Source: an uncultured Bacteroidia bacterium (GTDB lineage Bacteria > Bacteroidota > Bacteroidia > Bacteroidales > UBA932). From it: DNA of 56,121 nt. Numbering within the stretch: the first letter of the stretch is position 1; each line of letters opens with the position of its first letter. The stretch covers positions 1 to 56,121 of the forward strand of contig CADBSV010000048.1 in the NCBI GenBank assembly GCA_902797435.1, read 5' to 3'. Below are positions 7,777 to 17,123 of this stretch, piece by piece. Made by a program: the position numbers and the translations under genes. The notes under the pieces are model-generated. The model saw nothing but the letters and a program-made list of their open reading frames with translations, was not told the DNA's origin and made no database searches.

Positions 7777-9443
7777 ATCCAGAACTCAAGTTTGAATCAG
7801 TCAACAAACTCTTTGAAAAGAGTTTCCGTGACAACTGGAACCGCCCTGCGCTTTCCAATTATCAGGGCGGCACGTTCACTTATGGCGAGCTTGCCACGAA
7901 GATAGAACTCCTCCATATGGGGTTCGAGCGCTGCGGGCTGCGCAAGGGTGACAAGGTGGCCATCTGCGGCCGCAACCAGGCAAACTGGGCGGTTGCCTTG
8001 CTCGCCACCATGACCTATGGGGCCGTGGCGGTGCCCATCCTGCACGAATTCAAGGCCGGCAATATCCATTACCTTGTAAACCATTCCGAAGCAAAGGCGC
8101 TTTTCGTGGACAGCGTAGTGTGGGAGAACCTATCAGAAGACGAGATGCCGGGCTTGAGCGTAATCATAGGCCTGGGCGACCTCAAATACATCTACTCTAC
8201 GAGTCAGAAGATGCAGGCCATCCGCGACGGCATCTTCAGGGCCTTCCTCCAGAAGCATCCCGGCAGGCTGCATCCCGAAGACCTCAACTACTACGAAGAC
8301 AGTTCCGAGGAGCTGGCGCTCATCAACTACACATCCGGCACCTCAGGCTTCAGCAAGGGCGTAATGATTCCTTACAGGGCGCTTTACGCCAATATCTATG
8401 CTGCAAAATTCATTGCCGAACCGCAGATGGACAACACCTCCAACATGGTGGCCATGCTGCCGTCCGCGCACATGTACGGGATGATGTTCGAACTGCTCTT
8501 CGAGATGACCATCGGTGCGCACACCCACTTCCTTACCAGGGTTCCGAGTCCGAAAATCATCCTCAAGGCTTTCCAGGACATTCATCCGGCCGTAATCATC
8601 GCCGTGCCCCTCATCATAGAAAAGGTGTATAAGATGCAGCTCAAGCCTGTGCTCGACCGCACCAAGACCTTCCGTTACATTCCGATACTCGGTCAGGCCA
8701 TCGAATACAAGATAAAGAGTGAGCTCGTGAAGGCTTTCGGCGGGGAGTTCGAGGAGGTGATTCTCGGCGGCGCGGCCTTCAATCCCGAAGTGGAGGGATT
8801 CCTTCACCACATCCATTTCCCCTATACCACCGGCTATGGTATGACCGAGTGCGCTCCGCTCCTTACTTACGAAAAATGGAGCAAGCTGCCGAAAGGCTCC
8901 TGCGGCAAGGCCATTCCAGGATGCGAACTCAGGGTTGACAGTCCCGATCCGCGTAATGTGCCCGGAGAAATCCAGGTGCGCGGTATGAACGTCTTCCTCG
9001 GTTATTACCGCAACGAGGAAGAGACCGCAAAATGCTTCACCGAAGACGGATGGTTCCGCACAGGCGACATGGGCGTCATAGACAAGCAGGGCTATGTGTA
9101 CCTGCGCGGCCGCATAAAATGCATGATCCTCGGCCCCAACGGGCAGAATATCTATCCGGAAGAGCTTGAGGCGGTCATCAACAACGTTTCGTATGTTGTG
9201 GATTCGCTGGTAATTGAAGACAACGGGGGACTGACAGCGCTTATCTATCCGGATTTCCCGCAGGGGACCAACGACGGGATGAACAATGAACAGCTCCTTG
9301 AGAGGCTCAAGGCTGAAATCCCCGAAGTGAACAAGCTTCTCCCGGCCTATGCCCAGATAAAGGCAGTGGAGTTTATGCCGGAAGACTTCGAGCGCACTCC
9401 GAAGAGAAGCATCAAGCGTTATCTGTATCAAAGGAACAAATAA
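7773..9443 (+). CDS. AMP-dependent long-chain acyl-CoA synthetase/ligase
   Basis: This 556-residue ANL-superfamily enzyme forms an acyl-adenylate and then an acyl-CoA (or other acyl thioester). Motifs in order: P-loop YTSGTSGFSKGV (about residues 187-198), GYGMTECAPL (about 353-362), GWFRTGDMG (about 428-436) and the C-terminal catalytic lysine region KRSIKRYLYQ. Length is short for FadD but normal for Bacteroidales homologues. The exact acyl substrate cannot be read. It is coupled by 4 bp to the lipoprotein gene and by 1 bp to the dCMP deaminase gene. Confidence 0.88.
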   Translation: MNPELKFESVNKLFEKSFRDNWNRPALSNYQGGTFTYGELATKIELLHMGFERCGLRKGDKVAICGRNQANWAVALLATMTYGAVAVPILHEFKAGNIHYLVNHSEAKALFVDSVVWENLSEDEMPGLSVIIGLGDLKYIYSTSQKMQAIRDGIFRAFLQKHPGRLHPEDLNYYEDSSEELALINYTSGTSGFSKGVMIPYRALYANIYAAKFIAEPQMDNTSNMVAMLPSAHMYGMMFELLFEMTIGAHTHFLTRVPSPKIILKAFQDIHPAVIIAVPLIIEKVYKMQLKPVLDRTKTFRYIPILGQAIEYKIKSELVKAFGGEFEEVILGGAAFNPEVEGFLHHIHFPYTTGYGMTECAPLLTYEKWSKLPKGSCGKAIPGCELRVDSPDPRNVPGEIQVRGMNVFLGYYRNEEETAKCFTEDGWFRTGDMGVIDKQGYVYLRGRIKCMILGPNGQNIYPEELEAVINNVSYVVDSLVIEDNGGLTALIYPDFPQGTNDGMNNEQLLERLKAEIPEVNKLLPAYAQIKAVEFMPEDFERTPKRSIKRYLYQRNK

Positions 9444-9853
9444 TGGGTAAATTCGACGCCAAATATCTGAGGATGGCCAAGATATGGGCCACCAACTCCT
9501 ACTGCAAGAGGCGCCAGGTAGGGGCCCTTCTGGTAAAGGACAATATGATTATCAGCGACGGTTACAACGGCACTCCCGCCGGATTCGAAAACATCTGCGA
9601 AGACGAGAACGGAGTTACCAAGCCGTACGTGCTGCATGCCGAGGCCAATGCCATAACCAAGGTGGCTCAGAGCGGCAACAGCGCCTGCGGGGCCACTCTT
9701 TACGTAACTGCCTCTCCGTGCCTTGAATGCAGCAAACTCATTATCCAGAGTGGCATCCGCAGGGTCGTGTATTCCGACGAGTACCGTCTGGACGACGGCA
9801 TAAGGCTGCTTCGCCGTGCCGGAATTGAGGTGGAGAAACTGGAGGTGGAATAA
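9443..9853 (+). CDS. dCMP deaminase (ComEB-like)
   Basis: This 136-residue zinc-dependent cytidine/deoxycytidylate deaminase family protein converts dCMP to dUMP for dTMP synthesis. The zinc ligands and catalytic Glu are in HAEAN (about residues 62-66), and the paired cysteines in SPCLEC (about 91-96). The early NGTPAGF segment is typical of dCMP deaminases. Its ATG shares a base with the preceding stop, and its stop overlaps the S41 peptidase start, so the unit is tightly packed. Confidence 0.9.
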   Translation: MGKFDAKYLRMAKIWATNSYCKRRQVGALLVKDNMIISDGYNGTPAGFENICEDENGVTKPYVLHAEANAITKVAQSGNSACGATLYVTASPCLECSKLIIQSGIRRVVYSDEYRLDDGIRLLRRAGIEVEKLEVE

Positions 9854-11430
9854 TGAAAGAGCGTCTTCCGAGCCTGTGGGTTGCCCTGTTGGGAATCGCC
9901 GTCGGCGCGCTTGCCACGGTCCTTGTATTCCGCGTGAATGAGAACAGGCGTATTCTCCGTACGGAGTATTCCGACTGGCGCAAACTGAATCTGATTCTCC
10001 GTTCCCTTGACGAGAACTATGTGGACAGCATAGACCGCGGCAAGGTTACCGATGCGGCGGTGGAGGCTGCCCTTGCGGCTTTGGATCCGCATTCCGTCTA
10101 TATGCCCCCGGTGCTTCTGGAAGAGTCGGAGGCCGAGCTTCAGGGCAATTTCGACGGCATAGGAATACAGTTCAATGTCCCCAATGATACCGCTGTGGTG
10201 CTGGAAGTGATTCCAGGCGGGCCGTCGGAGAAGATAGGCCTGCAGCAGGGTGACCGTCTCCTCAAGGTGGACGGTGTGAATATAGCCGGCGTCAAGTATC
10301 CTCAGGACAGCATGGTCCGAAGGATGAAGGGCCCTGCCGGAACCAAGGTTACGGTTACGGTGCGCAGAGGAAAGGATGTCATTCCCTTTGAGATTACAAG
10401 GGGGCGGATACCCATGCACAGCGTGGACGCTTCGTTCATGGTGGACGACACTACCGGATATCTGCGCCTGAGCAAATTTGCACGTACCACTTTCTCGGAG
10501 GTGTCCGAACGCCTCAGGGCCATGCCCGGAATGAAGAGACTCATACTCGACATTCGCGACAATGCCGGAGGATACTTCGACCAGGCATTGCTTCTTAGCG
10601 ACCTTTTCCTGCCGAAGGGTGCGGGAGTGGTGTATCTGCAGGGTTCGCACCGTCCGCGAAAGGAATACAAGGCGGACGGGAAGGGGTTCCTTCAGGACAT
10701 AAGCCTTGCGGTGCTTGTGAACGAGAGGTCGGCATCTTCAAGTGAAATAGTGGCAGGAGCCATTCAGGACAACGACCGCGGTCTCATAATCGGCCGCCGC
10801 ACCTTCGGAAAGGGCCTTGTGCAGGAGCCTCTCTACTTCACGGACGGCAGCGGAGTGCGCATCACCGTAGCGCGGTATTATACTCCTTCCGGACGTTGCA
10901 TCCAGAAGCCTTATGCCGCCGCCGACCAGTATGCGTACGACCTGTACTACCGCTATACGGAAGGGGAGATGCTTTCTGCAGACAGCATCAAGGTGGATAC
11001 TTCTTCGGTTTATTATACTTCCGGGGGCCGCAAGGTTTACGGAGGCGGAGGAATAGTGCCGGATGTGTTCGTACCCATCGACACCACGAGGGCGTCGTCC
11101 TTCTATCAGGCCTGTAACCGCAAGGCTACCGCCATGCGTTTCGCTTCCGCCTGGTTCGATTCCCACAAGTCTTCGATTCAGGGCATTTCGGATTTCCAGG
11201 CGCTCACGGCTTATCTCGACAAGGCCGGCCTGGAGCAGGCTTTCCTGGATTTCGCAGCCTCCAAGGACGGGATACGTCCCTCCTCAAAGGCTGAATGGGA
11301 TGCGGAAAGCCCGTACATGATGACTCAGGTACGGGCTCTGGTAGGGCGCTACTCCAAGCTTGGAGACAATGCCTTCTATCATATCTATCTTGCCATAGAC
11401 AATGTGTTTGCCGAGGCCATGAGGCTATAG
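9853..11430 (+). CDS. S41 family C-terminal processing peptidase
   Basis: This 525-residue periplasmic serine protease has an N-terminal signal or membrane anchor (about residues 7-26). A PDZ domain spans about 90-180 (GIGIQFNVPNDTAVVLEV, GLQQGDRLLKVDG). The S41 catalytic domain carries the serine region RSASSSEIVAGA and the lysine in RRTFGKG, giving the Ser-Lys dyad of Ctp/Tsp enzymes. A C-terminal extension of about 150 residues follows. It is the last gene of the unit. It ends at the palindrome CTATAG, shared tail-to-tail with the convergent gene. Confidence 0.92.
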   Translation: MKERLPSLWVALLGIAVGALATVLVFRVNENRRILRTEYSDWRKLNLILRSLDENYVDSIDRGKVTDAAVEAALAALDPHSVYMPPVLLEESEAELQGNFDGIGIQFNVPNDTAVVLEVIPGGPSEKIGLQQGDRLLKVDGVNIAGVKYPQDSMVRRMKGPAGTKVTVTVRRGKDVIPFEITRGRIPMHSVDASFMVDDTTGYLRLSKFARTTFSEVSERLRAMPGMKRLILDIRDNAGGYFDQALLLSDLFLPKGAGVVYLQGSHRPRKEYKADGKGFLQDISLAVLVNERSASSSEIVAGAIQDNDRGLIIGRRTFGKGLVQEPLYFTDGSGVRITVARYYTPSGRCIQKPYAAADQYAYDLYYRYTEGEMLSADSIKVDTSSVYYTSGGRKVYGGGGIVPDVFVPIDTTRASSFYQACNRKATAMRFASAWFDSHKSSIQGISDFQALTAYLDKAGLEQAFLDFAASKDGIRPSSKAEWDAESPYMMTQVRALVGRYSKLGDNAFYHIYLAIDNVFAEAMRL

Positions 11431-13776
11431 GCCGCACCAGGAGAGGAAGTCGGAGGTCTTGCAGGAGGCTATGCCCACCTGTGAGTGTGCCGGCATGAAA
11501 TACATGCGGTCGCGGTTCTGAACCGCGCCTTCGCGTCCCCATCCTTCGTAATAAAGGTAGAGAGAGTCTCCGTATTCGAAGATTGCGGGTGCCCAGATGG
11601 CTCCCTGATCCCACTGTCCGCGTGCTCCTCGCGTGAAGAACGGCTTGGGATTGTTCACCTTCGTCCAGTGGAGGAGATCGTCGGACCAGGCTATGTGGAA
11701 ACGCTCCGGGAAGTCGGTGTTGCAAGCTCCGGCCTGATAAGCGAGGAACCATTTGTCGCATCCTTTGACCCTGAAGAGTTTGCCTCCGTTGATGGAGTAC
11801 CAGTCGCAGTTGTCGGGTGCGCCTCCCTTCTGTATTATTTCGGTAACCGAAGCATTGTCTCCGGAAAGGGGATTGTCGGAAATGTAAATCCTCCGCGAGA
11901 CGTACAGGTAATACTTTCCTTCCCATTTGACGATGTCGGCGATACCGCATTTCTCTTTCCAGGGTTTCTCCACCTTGGTATAGTGGTATCCGTCGCTTGT
12001 CTGTGCAATGAGGACGCGGTTCACAAGCGATTTGTCGATGCCTTTGTAGTAGAGATACAGTTTCCCGTCATCACCCATTACGGGCGCCGGATCGATGGCA
12101 TGGTGGGCGTCGAAATCGCCGAACCAGCCCGCAGGGATGATAGGATTGCCTTCGTAATAGTCCCAGGGGCCGAGAGGGTTGAACGTTTCGGCTTTCTGGG
12201 TGTAAAAACCGAGATGGGCGCGTGTTCCGTCGCCTCCGCGGACATACAGCCACCAGTTGCCGTCTATCGACTCTTCGGGTGAAAGGACGTCGGGGTTTGC
12301 GATGGAATTGCTCATCCACGTCTTTGACGGGTCGGGAAGCATGGGAGGAGCAGACCTGGTGAAAAGGGACAGGGCGGAACAGTCGTCATCCGGAATGACG
12401 ATATCGTCGAAATACCATGTGCCTTTGCCCCCAAGCGAGAGGGTGATGTCCTGATAAAAGTTGCTCTCTACAGGTGAAAGGTCGAATACCACATCCTCCC
12501 ATCTGCCCGCTGCGGAGGTAGCTGCCGTGACGCTGACATCGCTTCTTACTCCGTCAAGCACTTCCTTGAGCCGGCTTTCGGCCGCCTTTTCCTTGTCGAT
12601 GGAAAGATTCAGTGCAAGGGGAACTCCGGCCTTTGGAGAAAAGACCTTTATGCGAAGCTCCCTTTTGCCTCCTGTGAAATCAAGGGGATGAGAGAGGCTG
12701 AAGCTGAGTGATGACTCCTCACCGGATGCAACCAGTTTCCCTACTACGGGGCTGGGGTTGACCTCGCTTTTAGATGGATTTCCAACGACGCTGAAGGTGG
12801 CGCCGTCTGCTGAAAAATCGAGTGCCCTGTTGTCGAAATCGCAGGCTGTGTACAGCCCTTCGGGAGGATTTGGAAGAGACCCTGAATAATCTGCGGCCTG
12901 GCCGTTGCAGGCAGCGAGGGCCGCTGCAGCCGAAAAGCCGTAAACCATCTGCAGCACCTTTTCGGCATATCTTTTCCCAATGAGAATCAGACCCTGCCGG
13001 CTGAAGTGCAGTTTGTCGCGGTTGGCGTTGCAGCCCTCAGCGCTGACCCAGTTGCTGTTAGGAACCATACGCGTAATGTCGTGGATTTCTTTGTTGATGA
13101 GCTCGCACCGTTTGAATGCATGATTGGTTTCACCCGCTATGAAGGGGACGTCCGCTGCCTTTACCCCAAGGCTGTGCCTCAGGTCTTCGGCGATGGTGGA
13201 CACTTTGTCGAGCCATGAGGGGGCATATTTCTCGTAGGCATCGGCTTCCCCCTGATGCCAGAGTATTGCCTTGAGGGTGCCGTAACGGCAGGCTATGCGT
13301 GTGCGCCGAACGGCTTCGGAAAAAAGCTGGGGCATTTCATCCCCTTCCTGCCCCAGATCGTCCGAGGAGGAGTAGGGGATATAGGGCGCATCGCTTTTCC
13401 ATAGCCTGGCGGATGAGCCGCTGCGCGGGTTGACAACCAGAAGGACAGGCCTGCCCGTTGACCTGTGGATGATTTCGGCAAAGGGCCCGCCGAGGTTGAA
13501 CGCCTGAAGGGAGAGCTTTTTGCGGACTGACGAATAGCGGTTGAGGGGCTGTTTCGCAGGCTCTATTTCATCCCTGTCGTTAAGGATGAACACTCCGTCG
13601 AGAACATCGCGGTCCGAATCGAAAAGCCAGCCGCGGCCGGCCATGTTCGACTGGCCGATAAGCAGGTACACGTCGAAGAGCGGCTCGGATTTCTGCTTTT
13701 TGCGGCCTCCGGCGGGAACAGCGGCGGCAAAGAGCAGAATACAGATCAGTAATATGCCGGTTGCTCCTTTTCTCAT
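11425..13776 (-). CDS. Multidomain secreted acetylesterase + jelly-roll + GH43-like propeller protein
   Basis: The protein has 783 residues with an N-terminal signal. Domain 1 (about 33-285) is a SASA/DUF303 SGNH esterase: nucleophile S43 in LLIGQSNMAG, LWHQGEAD (about 175-182) and H257 in DKLHFS. Domain 2 (about 300-470) resembles a jelly-roll carbohydrate-binding module. Domain 3 (about 480-783) is a five-bladed propeller like GH43/GH117-type glycosidases (ANPDVLSPEES, then IDPAPVMGDDGKLYLYY). It would remove acetyl groups and a terminal sugar from one substrate. It is the last gene of the seven-gene operon and overlaps DUF6259 by 4 bp. The family of domain 3 is uncertain. Confidence 0.75.
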   Translation of the reverse strand: MRKGATGILLICILLFAAAVPAGGRKKQKSEPLFDVYLLIGQSNMAGRGWLFDSDRDVLDGVFILNDRDEIEPAKQPLNRYSSVRKKLSLQAFNLGGPFAEIIHRSTGRPVLLVVNPRSGSSARLWKSDAPYIPYSSSDDLGQEGDEMPQLFSEAVRRTRIACRYGTLKAILWHQGEADAYEKYAPSWLDKVSTIAEDLRHSLGVKAADVPFIAGETNHAFKRCELINKEIHDITRMVPNSNWVSAEGCNANRDKLHFSRQGLILIGKRYAEKVLQMVYGFSAAAALAACNGQAADYSGSLPNPPEGLYTACDFDNRALDFSADGATFSVVGNPSKSEVNPSPVVGKLVASGEESSLSFSLSHPLDFTGGKRELRIKVFSPKAGVPLALNLSIDKEKAAESRLKEVLDGVRSDVSVTAATSAAGRWEDVVFDLSPVESNFYQDITLSLGGKGTWYFDDIVIPDDDCSALSLFTRSAPPMLPDPSKTWMSNSIANPDVLSPEESIDGNWWLYVRGGDGTRAHLGFYTQKAETFNPLGPWDYYEGNPIIPAGWFGDFDAHHAIDPAPVMGDDGKLYLYYKGIDKSLVNRVLIAQTSDGYHYTKVEKPWKEKCGIADIVKWEGKYYLYVSRRIYISDNPLSGDNASVTEIIQKGGAPDNCDWYSINGGKLFRVKGCDKWFLAYQAGACNTDFPERFHIAWSDDLLHWTKVNNPKPFFTRGARGQWDQGAIWAPAIFEYGDSLYLYYEGWGREGAVQNRDRMYFMPAHSQVGIASCKTSDFLSWCGL

Positions 13777-15809
13777 TTGCAGTAGGATTGGGCGTCAAAG
13801 ATGTCAAACCGTACCTCGTCAGGCCCCAAAGTTACATTGCAGTATTTGGATGTGGTCTTGTCCGTGGCATTGTAGAGGACCCTCATCACCTTCTTTCCGT
13901 CTGCGCTCAGCCATTCCGTCCTTTTGATGTAGTAGGGAAGCGGGCTGCGGTCTATTACGGTGAACTTTCCGTCGAAGAAGAACTCTCCGTATTCGTTCAG
14001 TTTGGAGGTGTACCATCCTATCATGGCGGCGTATTTGGGGTCTTTGCTTATGTCGGCCCTGCAGACCCATAACTGCGCATCGAGCCTCGCTCCCATGGTG
14101 AGGGCGTTGCGCAGCTGCCTGTCGAAGCGTCCGTCCGAAGAGTAAATGTTGCGTTCGGTGAATATCAGCTCCGGGAAGGTATATGCGAACATCTGGGGAT
14201 AGTCGTCGGTCTTTATCTTGAAATCGGCCGCGATGTTTCCATGCATGAACTGGCAGTATGTCCCTGCGATATCCGTTACGCCTTCGGTTGCGAACACCTT
14301 TCCGTTCCTGTAAGAGTAGTCCATGGCGTCGGAAAAGAACATGCGGTGATAAATCCACTCCTTATCGACACGGGGCCCGTGCTCATGGGCAGTGTTGAAG
14401 CACGGCTGATAAGGGCAGAATCCGAAGCAGTCTGCAAAGAGGCAGTCCGCTCCGAAACTGTCCAGCAACCGTATCTGCCCCATCAGCTGGTCCCTCCAGC
14501 GCTGTGTGCCGCTACATGCAAGGTAGAACAGTTTGTGCCCGAATTTTTCCCTGAGTTCGCCGCGGCCGTTGTAAACGAAATACTTCGCAAGCGGATCTCC
14601 GTTTATGTCGAGTATCTGAACGTCCTTTCCGAATTTTTCGTAATAATCCACCTGTGGGTCAAGGAAATGGCAGTTGCATTCGAGAATTACGCGTCCTCCC
14701 ATCTCCTGGACTTTTTTGATTCCTTCGGCGAGATCCTTGAACGCACCGGGATAGGCTTCTTCGTAGTAGGGATAGCCGCGGTCCATGCCTGCTTTCCACC
14801 ATGCGAAAAGGAACAGGGTGTGTATGCCGTATTTGGCTCCGGCCTTATACATCTCGGGAAGGTCTTTCGGGGTATAGTAGTCCTCTCCGTACTGGGAACG
14901 CATGATTATGCGCTGGAAACCTGTGAGATTCTTGATCCACGGATAGATTTCAGGCACCTTGAAGAAGCTGGCGTCGGCCCAGCGCCGGTAGGTGGCAGCC
15001 CCGTCCCTCCAGTCTCCGTCGAGAACTCCTACTACAGACTGGGGCATTTCGAGCTTTTCTCCGGGAAGGGCCATGGGGAAGTGGTCTATGGCGAAAGTGA
15101 GATTGTCTTCATGAATCCTGTGGCGGACACTCAGGAAACAGTAGCGCATGTCCTTGTCGTAGCGTGCCACGTACAGGAATTTATTTCCGGATTCCACGCC
15201 GAACCAGCTCATGGACGCCCTTGGATAGATGAGGTCCATGAATGTTTCCCTTTCGTCATGGCTGTAATATGCCGGAGATTTGTCTTCCATGAGCTTCCAT
15301 GGATTGGCAAAACGCGCTCCCGGTCCCTGCGGCCAGTACAGGATGTCCTCCTCTTTCTTGCCGCCGAGGGAGCTGAAATCTGCCATAGGGCAGAAACATT
15401 CGTTTACGCGTACCGCTGCGTCGTTGTTCTCTATTGTCGGAGAGAAACGCAGGAGCCCGTCCACCGTTTCGATTTTTATGGTAAAGCGAACCGGATAACG
15501 GTCTCCGTATTCCGAGAGGAGAGAATCGTATTCGATTATGAGAGCACCGGCCTCCCTGCGCACTTTGCCGGTCTGCATCTGCGACAGCACCGGAATTTCT
15601 TTTCTCTTTCCGTCGTCGAGGATAAGACGCCAGAATTCGGCTCCTACGATGGCGTCGGACACCTTTCCGTCAATAACATAAGCGGCTTTGCCGGCATTGC
15701 CGTCAATGGAGAATTCGAGCCGGCCTGCTTTCTGGACATAACCTCGTCCCGTTGCCGCCATTGAGCAGGCAAGGAGGCAGAGGATGAGTATCGGTCTTCG
15801 GAGAATCAT
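13773..15809 (-). CDS. DUF6259-type TIM-barrel protein, putative glycosidase
   Basis: The protein has 678 residues and a signal peptide (ending near CSMAATGRG). An N-terminal beta-sandwich (about 30-270) precedes a TIM-barrel-like core (about 290-560) with acidic patches (GADCLFADCFGFCPYQ, KVFATEGVTDI) that could supply catalytic residues, then a C-terminal beta domain. I recognise it as similar to DUF6259 proteins, which look like clan GH-D or GH101-like hydrolases; activity is not established. It overlaps both neighbours by 4 bp (ATGA), so its dosage is tied to the oxidoreductase and esterase genes. Confidence 0.65.
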   Translation of the reverse strand: MILRRPILILCLLACSMAATGRGYVQKAGRLEFSIDGNAGKAAYVIDGKVSDAIVGAEFWRLILDDGKRKEIPVLSQMQTGKVRREAGALIIEYDSLLSEYGDRYPVRFTIKIETVDGLLRFSPTIENNDAAVRVNECFCPMADFSSLGGKKEEDILYWPQGPGARFANPWKLMEDKSPAYYSHDERETFMDLIYPRASMSWFGVESGNKFLYVARYDKDMRYCFLSVRHRIHEDNLTFAIDHFPMALPGEKLEMPQSVVGVLDGDWRDGAATYRRWADASFFKVPEIYPWIKNLTGFQRIIMRSQYGEDYYTPKDLPEMYKAGAKYGIHTLFLFAWWKAGMDRGYPYYEEAYPGAFKDLAEGIKKVQEMGGRVILECNCHFLDPQVDYYEKFGKDVQILDINGDPLAKYFVYNGRGELREKFGHKLFYLACSGTQRWRDQLMGQIRLLDSFGADCLFADCFGFCPYQPCFNTAHEHGPRVDKEWIYHRMFFSDAMDYSYRNGKVFATEGVTDIAGTYCQFMHGNIAADFKIKTDDYPQMFAYTFPELIFTERNIYSSDGRFDRQLRNALTMGARLDAQLWVCRADISKDPKYAAMIGWYTSKLNEYGEFFFDGKFTVIDRSPLPYYIKRTEWLSADGKKVMRVLYNATDKTTSKYCNVTLGPDEVRFDIFDAQSYCK

Positions 15810-17116
15810 AGCATTACATTTTGTTCGATGAGACTCTTTTTAAGTTTATTCGTATCTACGGCGGAGACTGCACAGCGGTCCAATGCAGCTATCCCGGCGG
15901 CAGTTCCGGCAGCTTGTCCGGTAACGAAACAGGTTCCTACTTCCCGGGCATCCCAGGCGAGCCCTTCGTCGAAGCCGAAGCAGCGTCCCGCGACGAGCAG
16001 GTTGGGACACTTTCTGGGCACTAGAGACCGGTACGGAATCTGCCACACGGGCCTTTCCCCGGCCTTGACTTTGCGGCCGCGGTACACGATGGTATCGCTC
16101 CCTCCGCTCATCCCTATGGAATCTTCATAACTCACGTAATTCATGGAATCCTCGAGAGTTACGTTATGGACGGAGCTAAGTATGCGCGTAACCCTTACTC
16201 CCAGCAGGGGCGGGGTTTCCAGCAGGAATACGTTTTCCCCTCCGGGCATCTGCCTTGCCTGCATGGTCTTGTCCCACATCTCCTTGCGGAGTTTTATCTG
16301 GAGACGGGAAAGATTGAACATGTCGAGCCCGTCCTGGTCTTCCTCGCCCCTGGTGTGGAATATCTTCACTCCTTCGATGGGGGTGCGTATGCCTTTTTTA
16401 AGATTTGCGGCATTGCCGACACGCCACATGGCGCCTATGTGGTATTTCATCTCAGTGTAGTCCTCTCCGGCATTGGCGAAGATGTCGCCGTCGCCGGAGC
16501 AGTCGATAAATACCTTTCCTCCGACCGCCACGCGCCCGCTCTTGGTCTCCAGTATCAAAGAACTTATACGGTCTGCAGACTTCACTACTCCGCAGGCGAG
16601 GACATGGTAGAGAACCCGAACCCCGTGCTCCTCCAGCATCCTGTCCAGAAGGTATTTGCATGCTTCCGGATCGGGTGTGGGGTTCTTGGGATTTATGACC
16701 ATCCCCATCTCGTCAAGGCGGCTGTAGAGGTCGGAGCAGAATCCGTGAATTACCTTCTGCCAGCTGCCGTCGCGGCCGACACCGTGGGTTGACAGCACCG
16801 GGAGTACGAGCCCGCCGAGCCACAGCCCTCCGAGAAATGCGCTGCGCTCGAGCAGAAGCACATCTGCTCCCTGCCTCGCTGCGGCAATTGCGGCTGCAAC
16901 GCCGGCGGCTCCTCCGCCGGCTATCACCACCTCGGCTTCTGCCACCAGGGGAATCTTTCTTGCAGGTTCCCTGATCCATCCTTTCGCCTTAAGGCGGGAA
17001 GTGATGCGGGGATCCTGCTTGCCGGCAGCAAGGGATTCTGCGCCGGGCAGTTCGGAGGCGGCCAGGCCTATGCCTGCCGCCAGGGCGCTTTTCTTTAGGA
17101 AGTCCCGTCTGTCCAT
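15806..17116 (-). CDS. FAD-dependent oxidoreductase with Tat-type signal
   Basis: This 436-residue protein begins MDRRDFLKKSALAAG, a twin-arginine pattern suggesting export folded with bound cofactor. The dinucleotide-binding motif GGGAAG is at residues 67-72, followed by an acidic beta-strand end (LLLERS), the FAD_oxidored (PF12831) arrangement. A C-terminal FAD contact lies near NLLVAGRCFGFDEGLAWDAR. Family members are often annotated only as FAD-dependent oxidoreductases. Within this glycan operon a sugar or aglycone dehydrogenase role is plausible but unproven. It lies 7 bp after one GH gene and overlaps DUF6259 by 4 bp. Confidence 0.8.
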   Translation of the reverse strand: MDRRDFLKKSALAAGIGLAASELPGAESLAAGKQDPRITSRLKAKGWIREPARKIPLVAEAEVVIAGGGAAGVAAAIAAARQGADVLLLERSAFLGGLWLGGLVLPVLSTHGVGRDGSWQKVIHGFCSDLYSRLDEMGMVINPKNPTPDPEACKYLLDRMLEEHGVRVLYHVLACGVVKSADRISSLILETKSGRVAVGGKVFIDCSGDGDIFANAGEDYTEMKYHIGAMWRVGNAANLKKGIRTPIEGVKIFHTRGEEDQDGLDMFNLSRLQIKLRKEMWDKTMQARQMPGGENVFLLETPPLLGVRVTRILSSVHNVTLEDSMNYVSYEDSIGMSGGSDTIVYRGRKVKAGERPVWQIPYRSLVPRKCPNLLVAGRCFGFDEGLAWDAREVGTCFVTGQAAGTAAGIAALDRCAVSAVDTNKLKKSLIEQNVML

Positions 17117-17123
17117 ATTGTCT

